From NCBI GenBank assembly GCA_005788145.1, contig SXYY01000060.1, positions 1-14,016 of the forward strand: 14,016 nt of DNA, written 5' to 3'. Positions 1 to 5,934 of this stretch are shown here, piece after piece. The notes below the pieces were generated by a model, which was not told the DNA's origin, ran no database searches, and saw nothing but the letters and a program-made list of their open reading frames with translations. The DNA is from Bacteroidota bacterium (GTDB lineage Bacteria > Bacteroidota > Bacteroidia > NS11-12g > UBA955). Position 1 is the first letter of the stretch, and every line of letters begins with the position of its first letter. A program made the translations under genes and the position numbers.

Positions 1-809
1 ACGAAGTCAGAACCTGACAACGAGAAGAAAGGCACACCTGCTTCACCGGCGACTGCCTTTGCGAGCAAGGTTTTTCCTGTGCCTGGAGGGCCTACCAATA
101 AAACTCCTTTGGGTATTTTACCACCCAGATTGGTGTATTTCTTTGGATTTTGGAGGAAGTCAACGATTTCCATCACTTCCAATTTGGCTTCTTGCAGACC
201 CGCAACATCCTTGAATGTTTTGTTTACTTTGGTGTCCTTATCAAAAAGCTGTGCTTTGGAACGGCCGATGTTGAAGATGCTTGCACCACCACCGCCGCCA
301 CCACCTCCACCCATACGGCGGAACATGAGGTTGTAGAATATGAGGAATATGCCAATGAAGAAAATCCATTGGAACAATTCGCCGAAAACGTCGCTGTGGG
401 TTTCATAGTGCAGTACCAAACCATGGGGGTCGAGATTTTTTTCTTTCAGGGTAGACTTTAAATCCTGTATCTCATTGTTTAGGTAGCCTTTTTCGATTTC
501 GAAGCTGAAGTTGGGTTCGGTGGCACCGAGGTAATCTTGGCGTTTGCGAACGCCCTTGTAACGCTTTTGTTGAACGGCTTCTTGGGTAAGATAGACTTCT
601 ACAAAACGATCATTTACGACCACAATTTTCTTCACATCACCCTGTAGAATCATCTCACGGGTTTCTTTCCAGTTCGTGCTTTGTCCCGTATTCTTGGGTA
701 AAAACAGCATCGCCATCAAAATCAAGAATAGCGCACCGTAAATCCAATAAGGGTTAAAGCGGAATCCTCCCGGCTTTTTATTTTCGGGATTGGGTCGATT
801 GTTTTCCAT
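1..809 (-). CDS. ftsH: ATP-dependent zinc metalloprotease FtsH, N-terminal part (runs off the window)
   Basis: Membrane-anchored AAA+ protease that extracts and degrades misfolded membrane proteins and some short-lived cytoplasmic regulators. 269 residues are visible from the ATG at 809-807. In order they hold a short charged N-tail; a first membrane segment at about residues 20-38; a periplasmic domain of about 105 residues; a second membrane segment at about 146-163; a run of nine glycines at 167-175 after FRRM; the conserved FtsH linker (SIFNIGRSKAQLF, then FKDVAGLQEAK at 199-209); and a Walker A motif GPPGTGKT at 240-247. The sequence breaks off at SLSGSDF. The Walker B motif, the second region of homology and the HEXXH zinc site lie outside the window, so catalytic integrity cannot be judged. 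Walker A sits later than in E. coli FtsH because the periplasmic part is longer, as usual in Bacteroidota. The gene stands alone here, divergent from the TPR regulator. Confidence 0.96.
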   Translation of the reverse strand, partial: MENNRPNPENKKPGGFRFNPYWIYGALFLILMAMLFLPKNTGQSTNWKETREMILQGDVKKIVVVNDRFVEVYLTQEAVQQKRYKGVRKRQDYLGATEPNFSFEIEKGYLNNEIQDLKSTLKEKNLDPHGLVLHYETHSDVFGELFQWIFFIGIFLIFYNLMFRRMGGGGGGGGGASIFNIGRSKAQLFDKDTKVNKTFKDVAGLQEAKLEVMEIVDFLQNPKKYTNLGGKIPKGVLLVGPPGTGKTLLAKAVAGEAGVPFFSLSGSDF

Positions 810-855
810 GTTGTGCTTGTGTAATCAAAGGTTAAGCCAATAATTAAATAATATT

Positions 856-863
856 CAAAACTA
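856..863 (-). promoter_or_regulatory. Bacteroidota-type -7 box for ftsH
   Basis: Read on the minus strand, 863-856 is TAGTTTTG, an exact match to TAnnTTTG. It lies 46 nt before the ftsH ATG, giving a leader of roughly 35-40 nt. A TTG lies 14 nt upstream, closer than the usual 17-23 nt, so the -33 part is weak. Inferred from motif and position only. Confidence 0.5.
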
Positions 864-1063
864 CAATTTTAGGGGGTCAATTGCCATGAAATACGCCGAT
901 TCGTCATAAATAATGGATGTATCTGCTAATTTGTCCGTTGGCATTGGTAGCGGTGTCAGTTGGTGCACGCTCAGTATCAATTGAGAGTAGTAAACACATG
1001 ATGGTGTTTTTGGTTTTTATTCATCAGAATTCGTCAATTGTTTTAAAATTGATTTTTATCACC

Positions 1064-1121
1064 GAAATGTTAGAAATGTTAACATTGTATTTTTCGATGA
1101 AATAATTCATAATTTCTAACA
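1064..1121. repeat. Nested direct repeat, palindrome and inverted repeat upstream of the TPR regulator
   Basis: GAAATGTTA occurs twice in direct tandem (1064-1072 and 1073-1081). The second copy runs into a perfect 12-bp palindrome, AATGTTAACATT (1075-1086). TGTTAGAAAT at 1068-1077 is repeated in inverted orientation as ATTTCTAACA at 1112-1121, with 34 nt between the arms. The cluster ends 59 nt before the proposed ATG of the regulator, so it could be an operator region. Function is inferred from position. Confidence 0.55.
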
Positions 1122-1161
1122 ATTACCAACCTATATCGGCAAAACACAATAAAAAGGTTGT

Positions 1162-1169
1162 TATTTTTG
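1162..1169 (+). promoter_or_regulatory. TAnnTTTG -7 box for the TPR-HTH regulator
   Basis: TATTTTTG matches TAnnTTTG exactly. Its last base is the G of the upstream candidate GTG start (1169-1171). If the box is used, translation cannot begin at that GTG, and the ATG at 1181 becomes the start with a very short leader. No convincing -33 TTG lies 17-23 nt upstream, so an activator may be needed, or the match may be chance. Confidence 0.4.
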
Positions 1170-1180
1170 TGGTAGATTTT

Positions 1181-3094
1181 ATGGGATACCTAATTACGCT
1201 ATTGAAGCAATATAAATGGATTTTTACAGCGGCAATATCTGTTGTTATCTTATTGATTTTCTATTTGTTGTCTGATTCAGACCAGGACTTTTATCGCGAT
1301 GAAATAGAGCAGGCGATAGAAGTAGATTCTGTGATTACAATGTTAGATAAATTGCCCTCTGCAAAGTATGAATCGGTTGGTTACGACAAGGTTGCTCAAT
1401 ATTACGACGATCAAAAGGATTCATATGAGAAGTTATTATCCTATATGAACGATCGAATTGGTCGGGATAATACAGAATATGGTATTGCGAGTATGTATGT
1501 TGGTCACGGACTGGTCTCCTTGGCACAAGGGCAAATGGATTCTGCGGTATTTTACATTCAGGAAGCGGAAAAAATTATGCCATTGGGCAATAACCGGTGT
1601 AGTTATTTCGAATTAATCGCCATGTATCACTTGACTCGGGGTGATTTGAAAATGTCAAAGAACTATTTGACCAAGGGATTGGAAGAGGCGATTCGACATA
1701 GAGACGTTGTTAAGCGGAGATTTTTTCTGAATAAACTTGGTTCTATTTGTTTCAATGAATCGCTTTACGGCGCTGCTTCGAAATATTTTTTGGAGGTTTA
1801 TTCTACTTATCCTTCGGGCAAAGGTGCCCCAGCAGAGTTGATTGGAAACATTATTTCCGTGAAAATTGTTGAGGGGAATTACCAAGAGGCGGAGGTGTTT
1901 TGGAAGAAAAACGAAGATGTCTTGGCCAAAGCGCGCGACCGCTATTCCAGGCAATTGGTTTTGATTAATCGCATCGAGTTGAACTTGCATTTAGGTCGGT
2001 TGGAAGAGACAAAATCCCTGTTAATGCAACTGCCCGATTCCACTGTACTCGGTAGTTTACGAATTCATCATTTGGCCAATCAATTGAATTATTTGAAAGA
2101 AAAATCGCCAAGTTCCATTCCAAAATTGATTGGTGAACGTATCGATTGGATTTCGGATGATTACTTCGGCGCGGTGACGCGGTTGGAACCATTTTTACTG
2201 ACATCCATTGCATCGGAGAAAGATGTACTGAAAGCGGATAGTTTGGAATCTTGGAAGAATCGATTCAAGGAGCAATTTGAGGAGAATCCAATGGCATCCT
2301 CGAACCATCACCGCTTGTTATCGGCCATTTATCAGCAAGACGGTAAGAAAATGTCTCAAGCCTATGAATCTTTATTGATTTCCAATGATTATAAAGACAA
2401 GTATCATCTGTTGGATGATTCAGTGAAGCGGGCCGATTTTACAGCAAAGAAAGATTTTGAAAGCATGAAGACGAAGCAGTTTGCTTTCGAAAAGGAAATG
2501 TTGCAGCAAAAAAAGATCAACGGTTATTTGGCTGGAACGTATGGGTCGGTGGTACTTACCTTGTTCTTGTTGGTTTTGTTTTTGTGGGCACGACAAACAG
2601 CAAAAAAGAAGGAGCTAGATTGGGCGCAGATGCAGCTGCATGTTCAGGTTGAAGAAAAGGAATTCCTTCAGAAGGAAAAGGAGTTAAATGCGAGAATTAT
2701 CGGTCTGAGTGAACTGGTGATGGAGAAGAGTTTGGAATTGAGCAAAAAGTTGAAGGTATTAAATACGAGCAATTCGCCAGATATCGAAATACTCAGAAAG
2801 GAATTGGAGGCACTGGGTCGAGTAGAGACCACATCGCGTCCACAAATTGCCGATTCCAAACTGAAGGAGCAGGGCGATATTTTGGAACAGCATCCCCAGT
2901 TAAAAGCCATGAATCTGACCGAAAAGCGAATTTTTATCTTGAGCGTTGATGGATACAAATCCAAGGACATCGCAGCCATCGTAGGGGTATCGCCCCAATA
3001 CATTCACAACGTGCGTTCAAAGATTCGCAAGGTGTTGGGCGTTGACAACAGTGTGCATTGGGAATCGTTCAAGGACAAACGCTTCCAAGGTTAA
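1181..3094 (+). CDS. Transmembrane TPR-containing transcriptional regulator with C-terminal LuxR-type HTH
   Basis: Likely a one-component membrane regulator; the ligand and target genes are unknown. Residue numbers count from the alternative GTG at 1169; subtract 4 for the ATG start chosen here. A membrane segment at 17-35 follows K14/K16. A long helical region with TPR-like pairs covers about 70-260, for example GLVSLAQGQMDSAVFYIQEA and MYHLTRGDLKMSKNYLTKG. More helices follow to about 450, then a second membrane segment at 451-475 flanked by ARQTAKKK. A Glu/Lys-rich coiled coil spans about 476-530. The HTH spans about 582-625 (LTEKRIFILSVDGYKSKDIA, then VSPQYIHNVRSKIRKVLGV). Positive-inside charges put the TPR part in the periplasm and the HTH in the cytoplasm. 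TPR-coiled coil-HTH proteins are common in Bacteroidota and mostly uncharacterised. The ATG is preferred because the GTG overlaps a promoter-like box. The gene ends 9 nt from the convergent kynU stop. Confidence 0.85.
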   Translation: MGYLITLLKQYKWIFTAAISVVILLIFYLLSDSDQDFYRDEIEQAIEVDSVITMLDKLPSAKYESVGYDKVAQYYDDQKDSYEKLLSYMNDRIGRDNTEYGIASMYVGHGLVSLAQGQMDSAVFYIQEAEKIMPLGNNRCSYFELIAMYHLTRGDLKMSKNYLTKGLEEAIRHRDVVKRRFFLNKLGSICFNESLYGAASKYFLEVYSTYPSGKGAPAELIGNIISVKIVEGNYQEAEVFWKKNEDVLAKARDRYSRQLVLINRIELNLHLGRLEETKSLLMQLPDSTVLGSLRIHHLANQLNYLKEKSPSSIPKLIGERIDWISDDYFGAVTRLEPFLLTSIASEKDVLKADSLESWKNRFKEQFEENPMASSNHHRLLSAIYQQDGKKMSQAYESLLISNDYKDKYHLLDDSVKRADFTAKKDFESMKTKQFAFEKEMLQQKKINGYLAGTYGSVVLTLFLLVLFLWARQTAKKKELDWAQMQLHVQVEEKEFLQKEKELNARIIGLSELVMEKSLELSKKLKVLNTSNSPDIEILRKELEALGRVETTSRPQIADSKLKEQGDILEQHPQLKAMNLTEKRIFILSVDGYKSKDIAAIVGVSPQYIHNVRSKIRKVLGVDNSVHWESFKDKRFQG

Positions 3095-3103
3095 TCCTAA
3101 AAA

Positions 3104-4417
3104 TCACCCGGGGAACTCCCTGAATGCTTTTCCAACCGCGAATACATCGGCGAAATTGTTGTACATCGGTGCGGGTGCCAAACGAATCACATTGGGTTCA
3201 CGCCAATCGGCCACGATGTGGTTATTAAACAAGTAATCAAACAAAGCCTTGCCCTTATCGTCTGTGAGCAAGCTCAATTGAGCTCCTCTCTCATCGGGGT
3301 TGTTGGGAGTGATGATTTCAAATTGCAAAACGGGATTTTCTGCTTTTGCTTGAAGCAATACAAATTCGAGGTATGCGGTAAGCGTGCGACTTTTTTGACG
3401 CAGGTTTGCGATGCCAGCTTCGTGGAACAGTTGTAAACTCGCCAAGTGAACGGCCATTCCAAAAACGGGGGCATTGCTCATTTGCCATCCGGCCGCACCG
3501 GGCTCTGGGATATACCCTCGCTTCATCAAAAAGCGCACATCTTCTTTATGGCCCCACCAGCCCGACATTCTGCGGGTATCAGGATTGAGTCCATGCTTTT
3601 CATGAATGTATACACCGGAAACGTTACCGGGTCCGCTGTTGAGGTATTTATAGGAACACCAAGCGGCGAAATCAACATCCCAATCGTGGAGTTGCAAATC
3701 GATATTACCAGCGGTATGGGCAAGATCGAAACCGGCCAATGCACCCACTGCATGTGCTGCTTTTGTGATGGCAGGTATATTGAATAATTGTCCTGTATAA
3801 TATTGAACACCGGAGAAGAATGATAGAGCCAATTGATCTCCTGCTTCCGCGATGGCGTTCATTATATCTTCTTTGCGCAGGGTGTATTCCCCTTCTCTGG
3901 GTGAAAGTTCAATTACGGCGTCATCGTACTGAAAACCATAGGATTCTACTTGACTTTGAACTGCGTACATATCGGACGGAAACGCGGCGGCTTCCATGAT
4001 GATTTTATAACGGGCGGGCTGTTTTTCGCCGGCGGCATTTGTGGTAAAGGTTGGCCTATAGAAACTGAACATCAACAGGTGCAGGTTAACGGTAAGGTGA
4101 TTCATGACAACCACTTCGTGGGCCTTTGCCCCAGCGATTTCGGCTGTGTAATCGGTGAGGAATTTGTGGTAGTGAAACCAAGGTTTTCTTCCGTGAAAAT
4201 GTCCTTCTACACCCCACTGAGCCCAATCTTCCAGCTCGTTCATTAGGGCTTCTTTGGCACTTTTTGGCTGCAATCCCAATGAATTTCCACACAAGTAAAT
4301 TTGGGTATTCCCTTGCTCATTTTTGGGGAAAATGAACTGTTCGCGGAACTGTGAAAGTGTATCTTGCTGGTCTAATTGGGCAGCAAAGTCTGCAGTGTTT
4401 TCAAATGGGAGATTCAC
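3104..4417 (-). CDS. kynU: Kynureninase (PLP-dependent, tryptophan catabolism)
   Basis: Hydrolyses L-kynurenine to anthranilate and L-alanine, or 3-hydroxykynurenine to 3-hydroxyanthranilate, in tryptophan breakdown or NAD synthesis. It is a cytoplasmic fold-type I PLP enzyme. Family landmarks are clear: IYLCGNSLGLQPK near the N-terminus, WGVEGHF, VVVMNHLTVNLH, FDLAHTAGNIDL with the PLP-ring Asp, CSYKYLNSGPG with the Schiff-base Lys (residue 257 from this start), and the C-terminal NVIRLAPAPMYN. The length of 437 residues fits the family. I chose the GTG at 4417 because MNLPFENTADFAAQLDQQD matches the usual beginning of Bacteroidota kynureninases. A TTG at 4432 would add five residues and overlap a TACCTTTG promoter-like box. 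No other kynurenine-pathway gene is visible. It diverges from a MarR-type regulator, its most obvious candidate controller (inferred). Confidence 0.95.
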   Translation of the reverse strand: MNLPFENTADFAAQLDQQDTLSQFREQFIFPKNEQGNTQIYLCGNSLGLQPKSAKEALMNELEDWAQWGVEGHFHGRKPWFHYHKFLTDYTAEIAGAKAHEVVVMNHLTVNLHLLMFSFYRPTFTTNAAGEKQPARYKIIMEAAAFPSDMYAVQSQVESYGFQYDDAVIELSPREGEYTLRKEDIMNAIAEAGDQLALSFFSGVQYYTGQLFNIPAITKAAHAVGALAGFDLAHTAGNIDLQLHDWDVDFAAWCSYKYLNSGPGNVSGVYIHEKHGLNPDTRRMSGWWGHKEDVRFLMKRGYIPEPGAAGWQMSNAPVFGMAVHLASLQLFHEAGIANLRQKSRTLTAYLEFVLLQAKAENPVLQFEIITPNNPDERGAQLSLLTDDKGKALFDYLFNNHIVADWREPNVIRLAPAPMYNNFADVFAVGKAFREFPG

Positions 4418-4421
4418 CCTA

Positions 4422-4429
4422 CAAAGGTA
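4422..4429 (-). promoter_or_regulatory. TAnnTTTG -7 box for kynU
   Basis: On the minus strand 4429-4422 reads TACCTTTG, an exact TAnnTTTG match, 4 nt before the chosen GTG. If it is used, the transcript would be nearly leaderless. I see no -33 TTG at normal spacing. Motif-based call. Confidence 0.4.
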
Positions 4430-4449
4430 CAACGATAATTTACATGCGG

Positions 4450-4477
4450 TATATTTGGGTATATTTGATCATATTTG
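4450..4477 (+). repeat. Three ATATTTG copies phased at 10 bp between kynU and marR
   Basis: ATATTTG occurs at 4451, 4461 and 4471, exactly 10 bp apart, so all three face the same side of the helix. With the preceding base they read TATATTTG, TATATTTG and CATATTTG. The first two fit TAnnTTTG in the marR direction and the third misses by one base. They may be stacked alternative -7 boxes for marR, or a direct-repeat operator covering both promoters. The third copy ends 27 nt before the marR TTG start. Confidence 0.6.
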
Positions 4478-4504
4478 TCGGTAGCATATTAATAATTCGC
4501 AGCG

Positions 4505-4954
4505 TTGAAACTAGAAGAAGCCATTAAACAGAAACGATTTGAGTCGCCCCAAATCAAGGCGATGCTCAATATCATGTATACGGCCAACTGGTTGATGGGC
4601 GAATGTCGCGATGTCTACAAACCGTTTGGTATTACCCCACAGCAATACAATGTATTGAGAATATTGCGCGGTAAACACCCGGAATCAGTCAACCCCTCTG
4701 AAATTAAGGAGGTGATGTTAGACAAGAACCCGGATATCACTCGTTTGTGTGATCGATTATTGGCGATGGGTTTGATTGGTCGAAGCATCGACAACGACAA
4801 CCGTAGGAAAATGAATATTGTGATCACCGAACAAGGTCTTCACATGTTATCACAGATTCAACCGATACTTACTGAGCGCCAAACGCAAATTTTGCATCGC
4901 TCGGACATCAATTTTGACTTGTTGAGTGATTTGCTGGACGAACTCCGGGGCTAA
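4505..4954 (+). CDS. MarR-family transcriptional regulator
   Basis: Small winged-helix DNA-binding regulator, expected to act as a dimer. The 149 residues fit the family. An N-terminal dimerisation helix region (MKLEEAIKQKRFESPQIKAM) is followed by LNIMYTANWLM. The winged HTH spans about 44-111, with a recognition region near NPDITRLCDRLLAMGLI and a wing at DNDNRRKMNIVITEQG (96-111). A C-terminal helix closes the dimer. The start is TTG at 4505. The only other nearby option, ATG at 4562, would remove the conserved first helix, and an in-frame stop lies just upstream at 4493. It is divergent from kynU across about 87 bp, so autoregulation and control of kynU are plausible but inferred. Its TAA overlaps the stop of the convergent methyltransferase gene. 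The effector is unknown. Confidence 0.92.
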   Translation: MKLEEAIKQKRFESPQIKAMLNIMYTANWLMGECRDVYKPFGITPQQYNVLRILRGKHPESVNPSEIKEVMLDKNPDITRLCDRLLAMGLIGRSIDNDNRRKMNIVITEQGLHMLSQIQPILTERQTQILHRSDINFDLLSDLLDELRG

Positions 4955-5601
4955 CCGAGTTTGGTTATTAGGGTGATTCCGTCTCGGATGGGCAACATGA
5001 CCACGACCACATTGGGTAAAGTGTTCGCATGGGTATTAAAGGCATGCATGTTTTGCGTGTCGCGGTCAGTTTCTCTGTCTTTTTGGATGATTACGCGTTT
5101 GCTCCACAAGGTGTTATCAAACAACAACACCCCGCCAGTTTTCATTAGGGGCAGACACAAATCTAGGTACTGCGTATAGTTGTGTTTGTCGGCATCAACA
5201 AAAATAAAATCGGGCTGAATATTCAATTTAGGAATAACCTCAAGTGCTTCACCAACATGCCATTGTACGCGGTGTGATGGATGGTGTTGTTGCCAAAATT
5301 GATGGGTTTTGAGGGCGGTTTCGGCGTCGGCTTCAATGCTGTGGATTGATGAACCATGGGGGAGCTGTTCTTGAAGGCAGGCAGTGGCATATCCGGTGAA
5401 TGTGCCTATTTCTAGGATACACTCGGGCTGTTTCAAAGCAACCAACGACGATAAAAATCGACCTTGTAAATGACCCGACAGCATACGGGGATTGATCATT
5501 TTTTTCCATGTGAACTCATTGATTGCCTGTAAAAAGGGCGTTTCAGCGGAGCTTACATTTTCGCAGTATACATGTATTTCGTCTTGCCAATCGGGATGCA
5601 T
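4951..5601 (-). CDS. SAM-dependent O-methyltransferase, class I (caffeoyl-CoA / catechol O-methyltransferase type)
   Basis: Cytoplasmic methyltransferase predicted to move a methyl group from S-adenosylmethionine to a hydroxyl, often of a catechol-like compound; the substrate is unknown. It has 216 residues, starting at an ATG. Family signatures are all present: KMINPRMLSGHLQGRFLSSL before the Rossmann core; the SAM motif LEIGTFTGYA at 63-72; an acidic residue after strand 2 (SIEAD, E90); the metal-binding DADKHNY at 136-142; and FDNTLW at 161-166, whose Asp and Asn complete the divalent-metal site. RDGITLITK near the end is the usual last strand. The gene converges with marR, sharing 4 nt at the stop codons, and diverges from the DUF2795 gene. 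No secondary-metabolite genes sit beside it. Confidence 0.93.
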   Translation of the reverse strand: MHPDWQDEIHVYCENVSSAETPFLQAINEFTWKKMINPRMLSGHLQGRFLSSLVALKQPECILEIGTFTGYATACLQEQLPHGSSIHSIEADAETALKTHQFWQQHHPSHRVQWHVGEALEVIPKLNIQPDFIFVDADKHNYTQYLDLCLPLMKTGGVLLFDNTLWSKRVIIQKDRETDRDTQNMHAFNTHANTLPNVVVVMLPIRDGITLITKLG

Positions 5602-5606
5602 AATTT

Positions 5607-5620
5607 AATTGCAAATTGCA
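5607..5620. repeat. 7-bp tandem repeat in the O-methyltransferase/DUF2795 intergenic region
   Basis: AATTGCA occurs twice back to back (5607-5613 and 5614-5620), directly upstream of the methyltransferase ATG. It could bind a regulator or be chance in AT-rich DNA. Nothing else supports a function. Confidence 0.35.
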
Positions 5621-5622
5621 TC

Positions 5623-5652
5623 TTGTTTTTCTGAATCAAAAATCTATTTTCG
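5623..5652 (+). promoter_or_regulatory. Bacteroidota-type promoter for the DUF2795 gene
   Basis: TTG at 5623-5625, a 19-nt spacer, then TATTTTCG at 5645-5652, one mismatch from TAnnTTTG. Spacing is in the normal range for this promoter class. The expected transcript start is around 5657-5660, leaving about 10 nt before the ATG at 5668. Confidence 0.5.
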
Positions 5653-5667
5653 CGGTAAGTAAGAATT

Positions 5668-5889
5668 ATGTATTGGACACTTGAATTGGTTAGCTATTTG
5701 GACGATGCGCCATGGCCAGCCACCAAAGATGAGTTGATCGATTATGCGATACGTTCTGGCGCTCCTTTGGAGGTTATAGAAAACCTGCAAGAACTTGAGG
5801 ATGACGGAGAGCCATACGAGAGCATTGAAGAGATTTGGAGTGATTATCCGTCGGATGATGACTACTTCTTCAATGAAGATGAATTTTAA
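5668..5889 (+). CDS. DUF2795 family small acidic protein
   Basis: A 73-residue protein of unknown function, starting MYWTLELVSYLDDAPWPATK. The first half matches the compact helical DUF2795 domain (ELIDYAIRSGAPLEVIENLQ), which is widespread and very conserved in Bacteroidota. The second half is strongly acidic, with many Asp/Glu residues and aromatics (EEIWSDYPSDDDYFFNEDEF), suggesting an exposed tail that binds a basic partner. There is no signal peptide, so it should be cytoplasmic. It is divergent from the O-methyltransferase and convergent with hflX, and it has its own promoter-like sequence, so it is probably a single-gene unit. Family assignment is by overall resemblance; no biochemical role can be read from the sequence. 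Confidence 0.87.
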   Translation: MYWTLELVSYLDDAPWPATKDELIDYAIRSGAPLEVIENLQELEDDGEPYESIEEIWSDYPSDDDYFFNEDEF

Positions 5890-5908
5890 TCTTTGGTAAC
5901 GGAATTGA

Positions 5909-5934
5909 AAAGGGTCAGCGAAGGTTGGCCCTTT
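5909..5934. terminator. Possible bidirectional hairpin terminator between the DUF2795 gene and hflX
   Basis: AAAGGG at 5909-5914 pairs perfectly with CCCTTT at 5929-5934 across a 14-nt loop. On the plus strand GTTGTTGTTG follows; on the minus strand TTTTC follows. The stem overlaps the last codons of hflX and lies just after the DUF2795 stop. The 6-bp stem and poor T-tracts make this a weak candidate. Confidence 0.35.

Larger units (their letters stand above)
810..1168. other. Intergenic region between ftsH and the TPR regulator, repeat-bearing
   Basis: This is 359 bp between two divergent genes, AT-rich towards both ends. It holds the ftsH -7 box, a cluster of direct and inverted repeats at 1064-1121, and a TAnnTTTG box at 1162-1169. 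A 62-codon open frame at 917-1105 has no recognisable similarity, runs through the repeat cluster and is not called as a gene. I see no tRNA or clear structured RNA, though a small RNA cannot be excluded by eye. Confidence 0.6.

Noticed and set aside
79..461. Plus-strand frames opposite ftsH, one encoding a polyproline run
   Set aside because: The proline run is the antisense of the nine-glycine tract of FtsH. The minus-strand frame is clearly FtsH, so these are shadows.
917..1105. 62-codon open frame in the ftsH/TPR-regulator intergenic region with a hydrophobic start (MYLLICPLALVAVSVGARS)
   Set aside because: No recognisable similarity, no promoter-like box close upstream, and it runs through the repeat cluster at 1064-1121. 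More likely chance than a gene.
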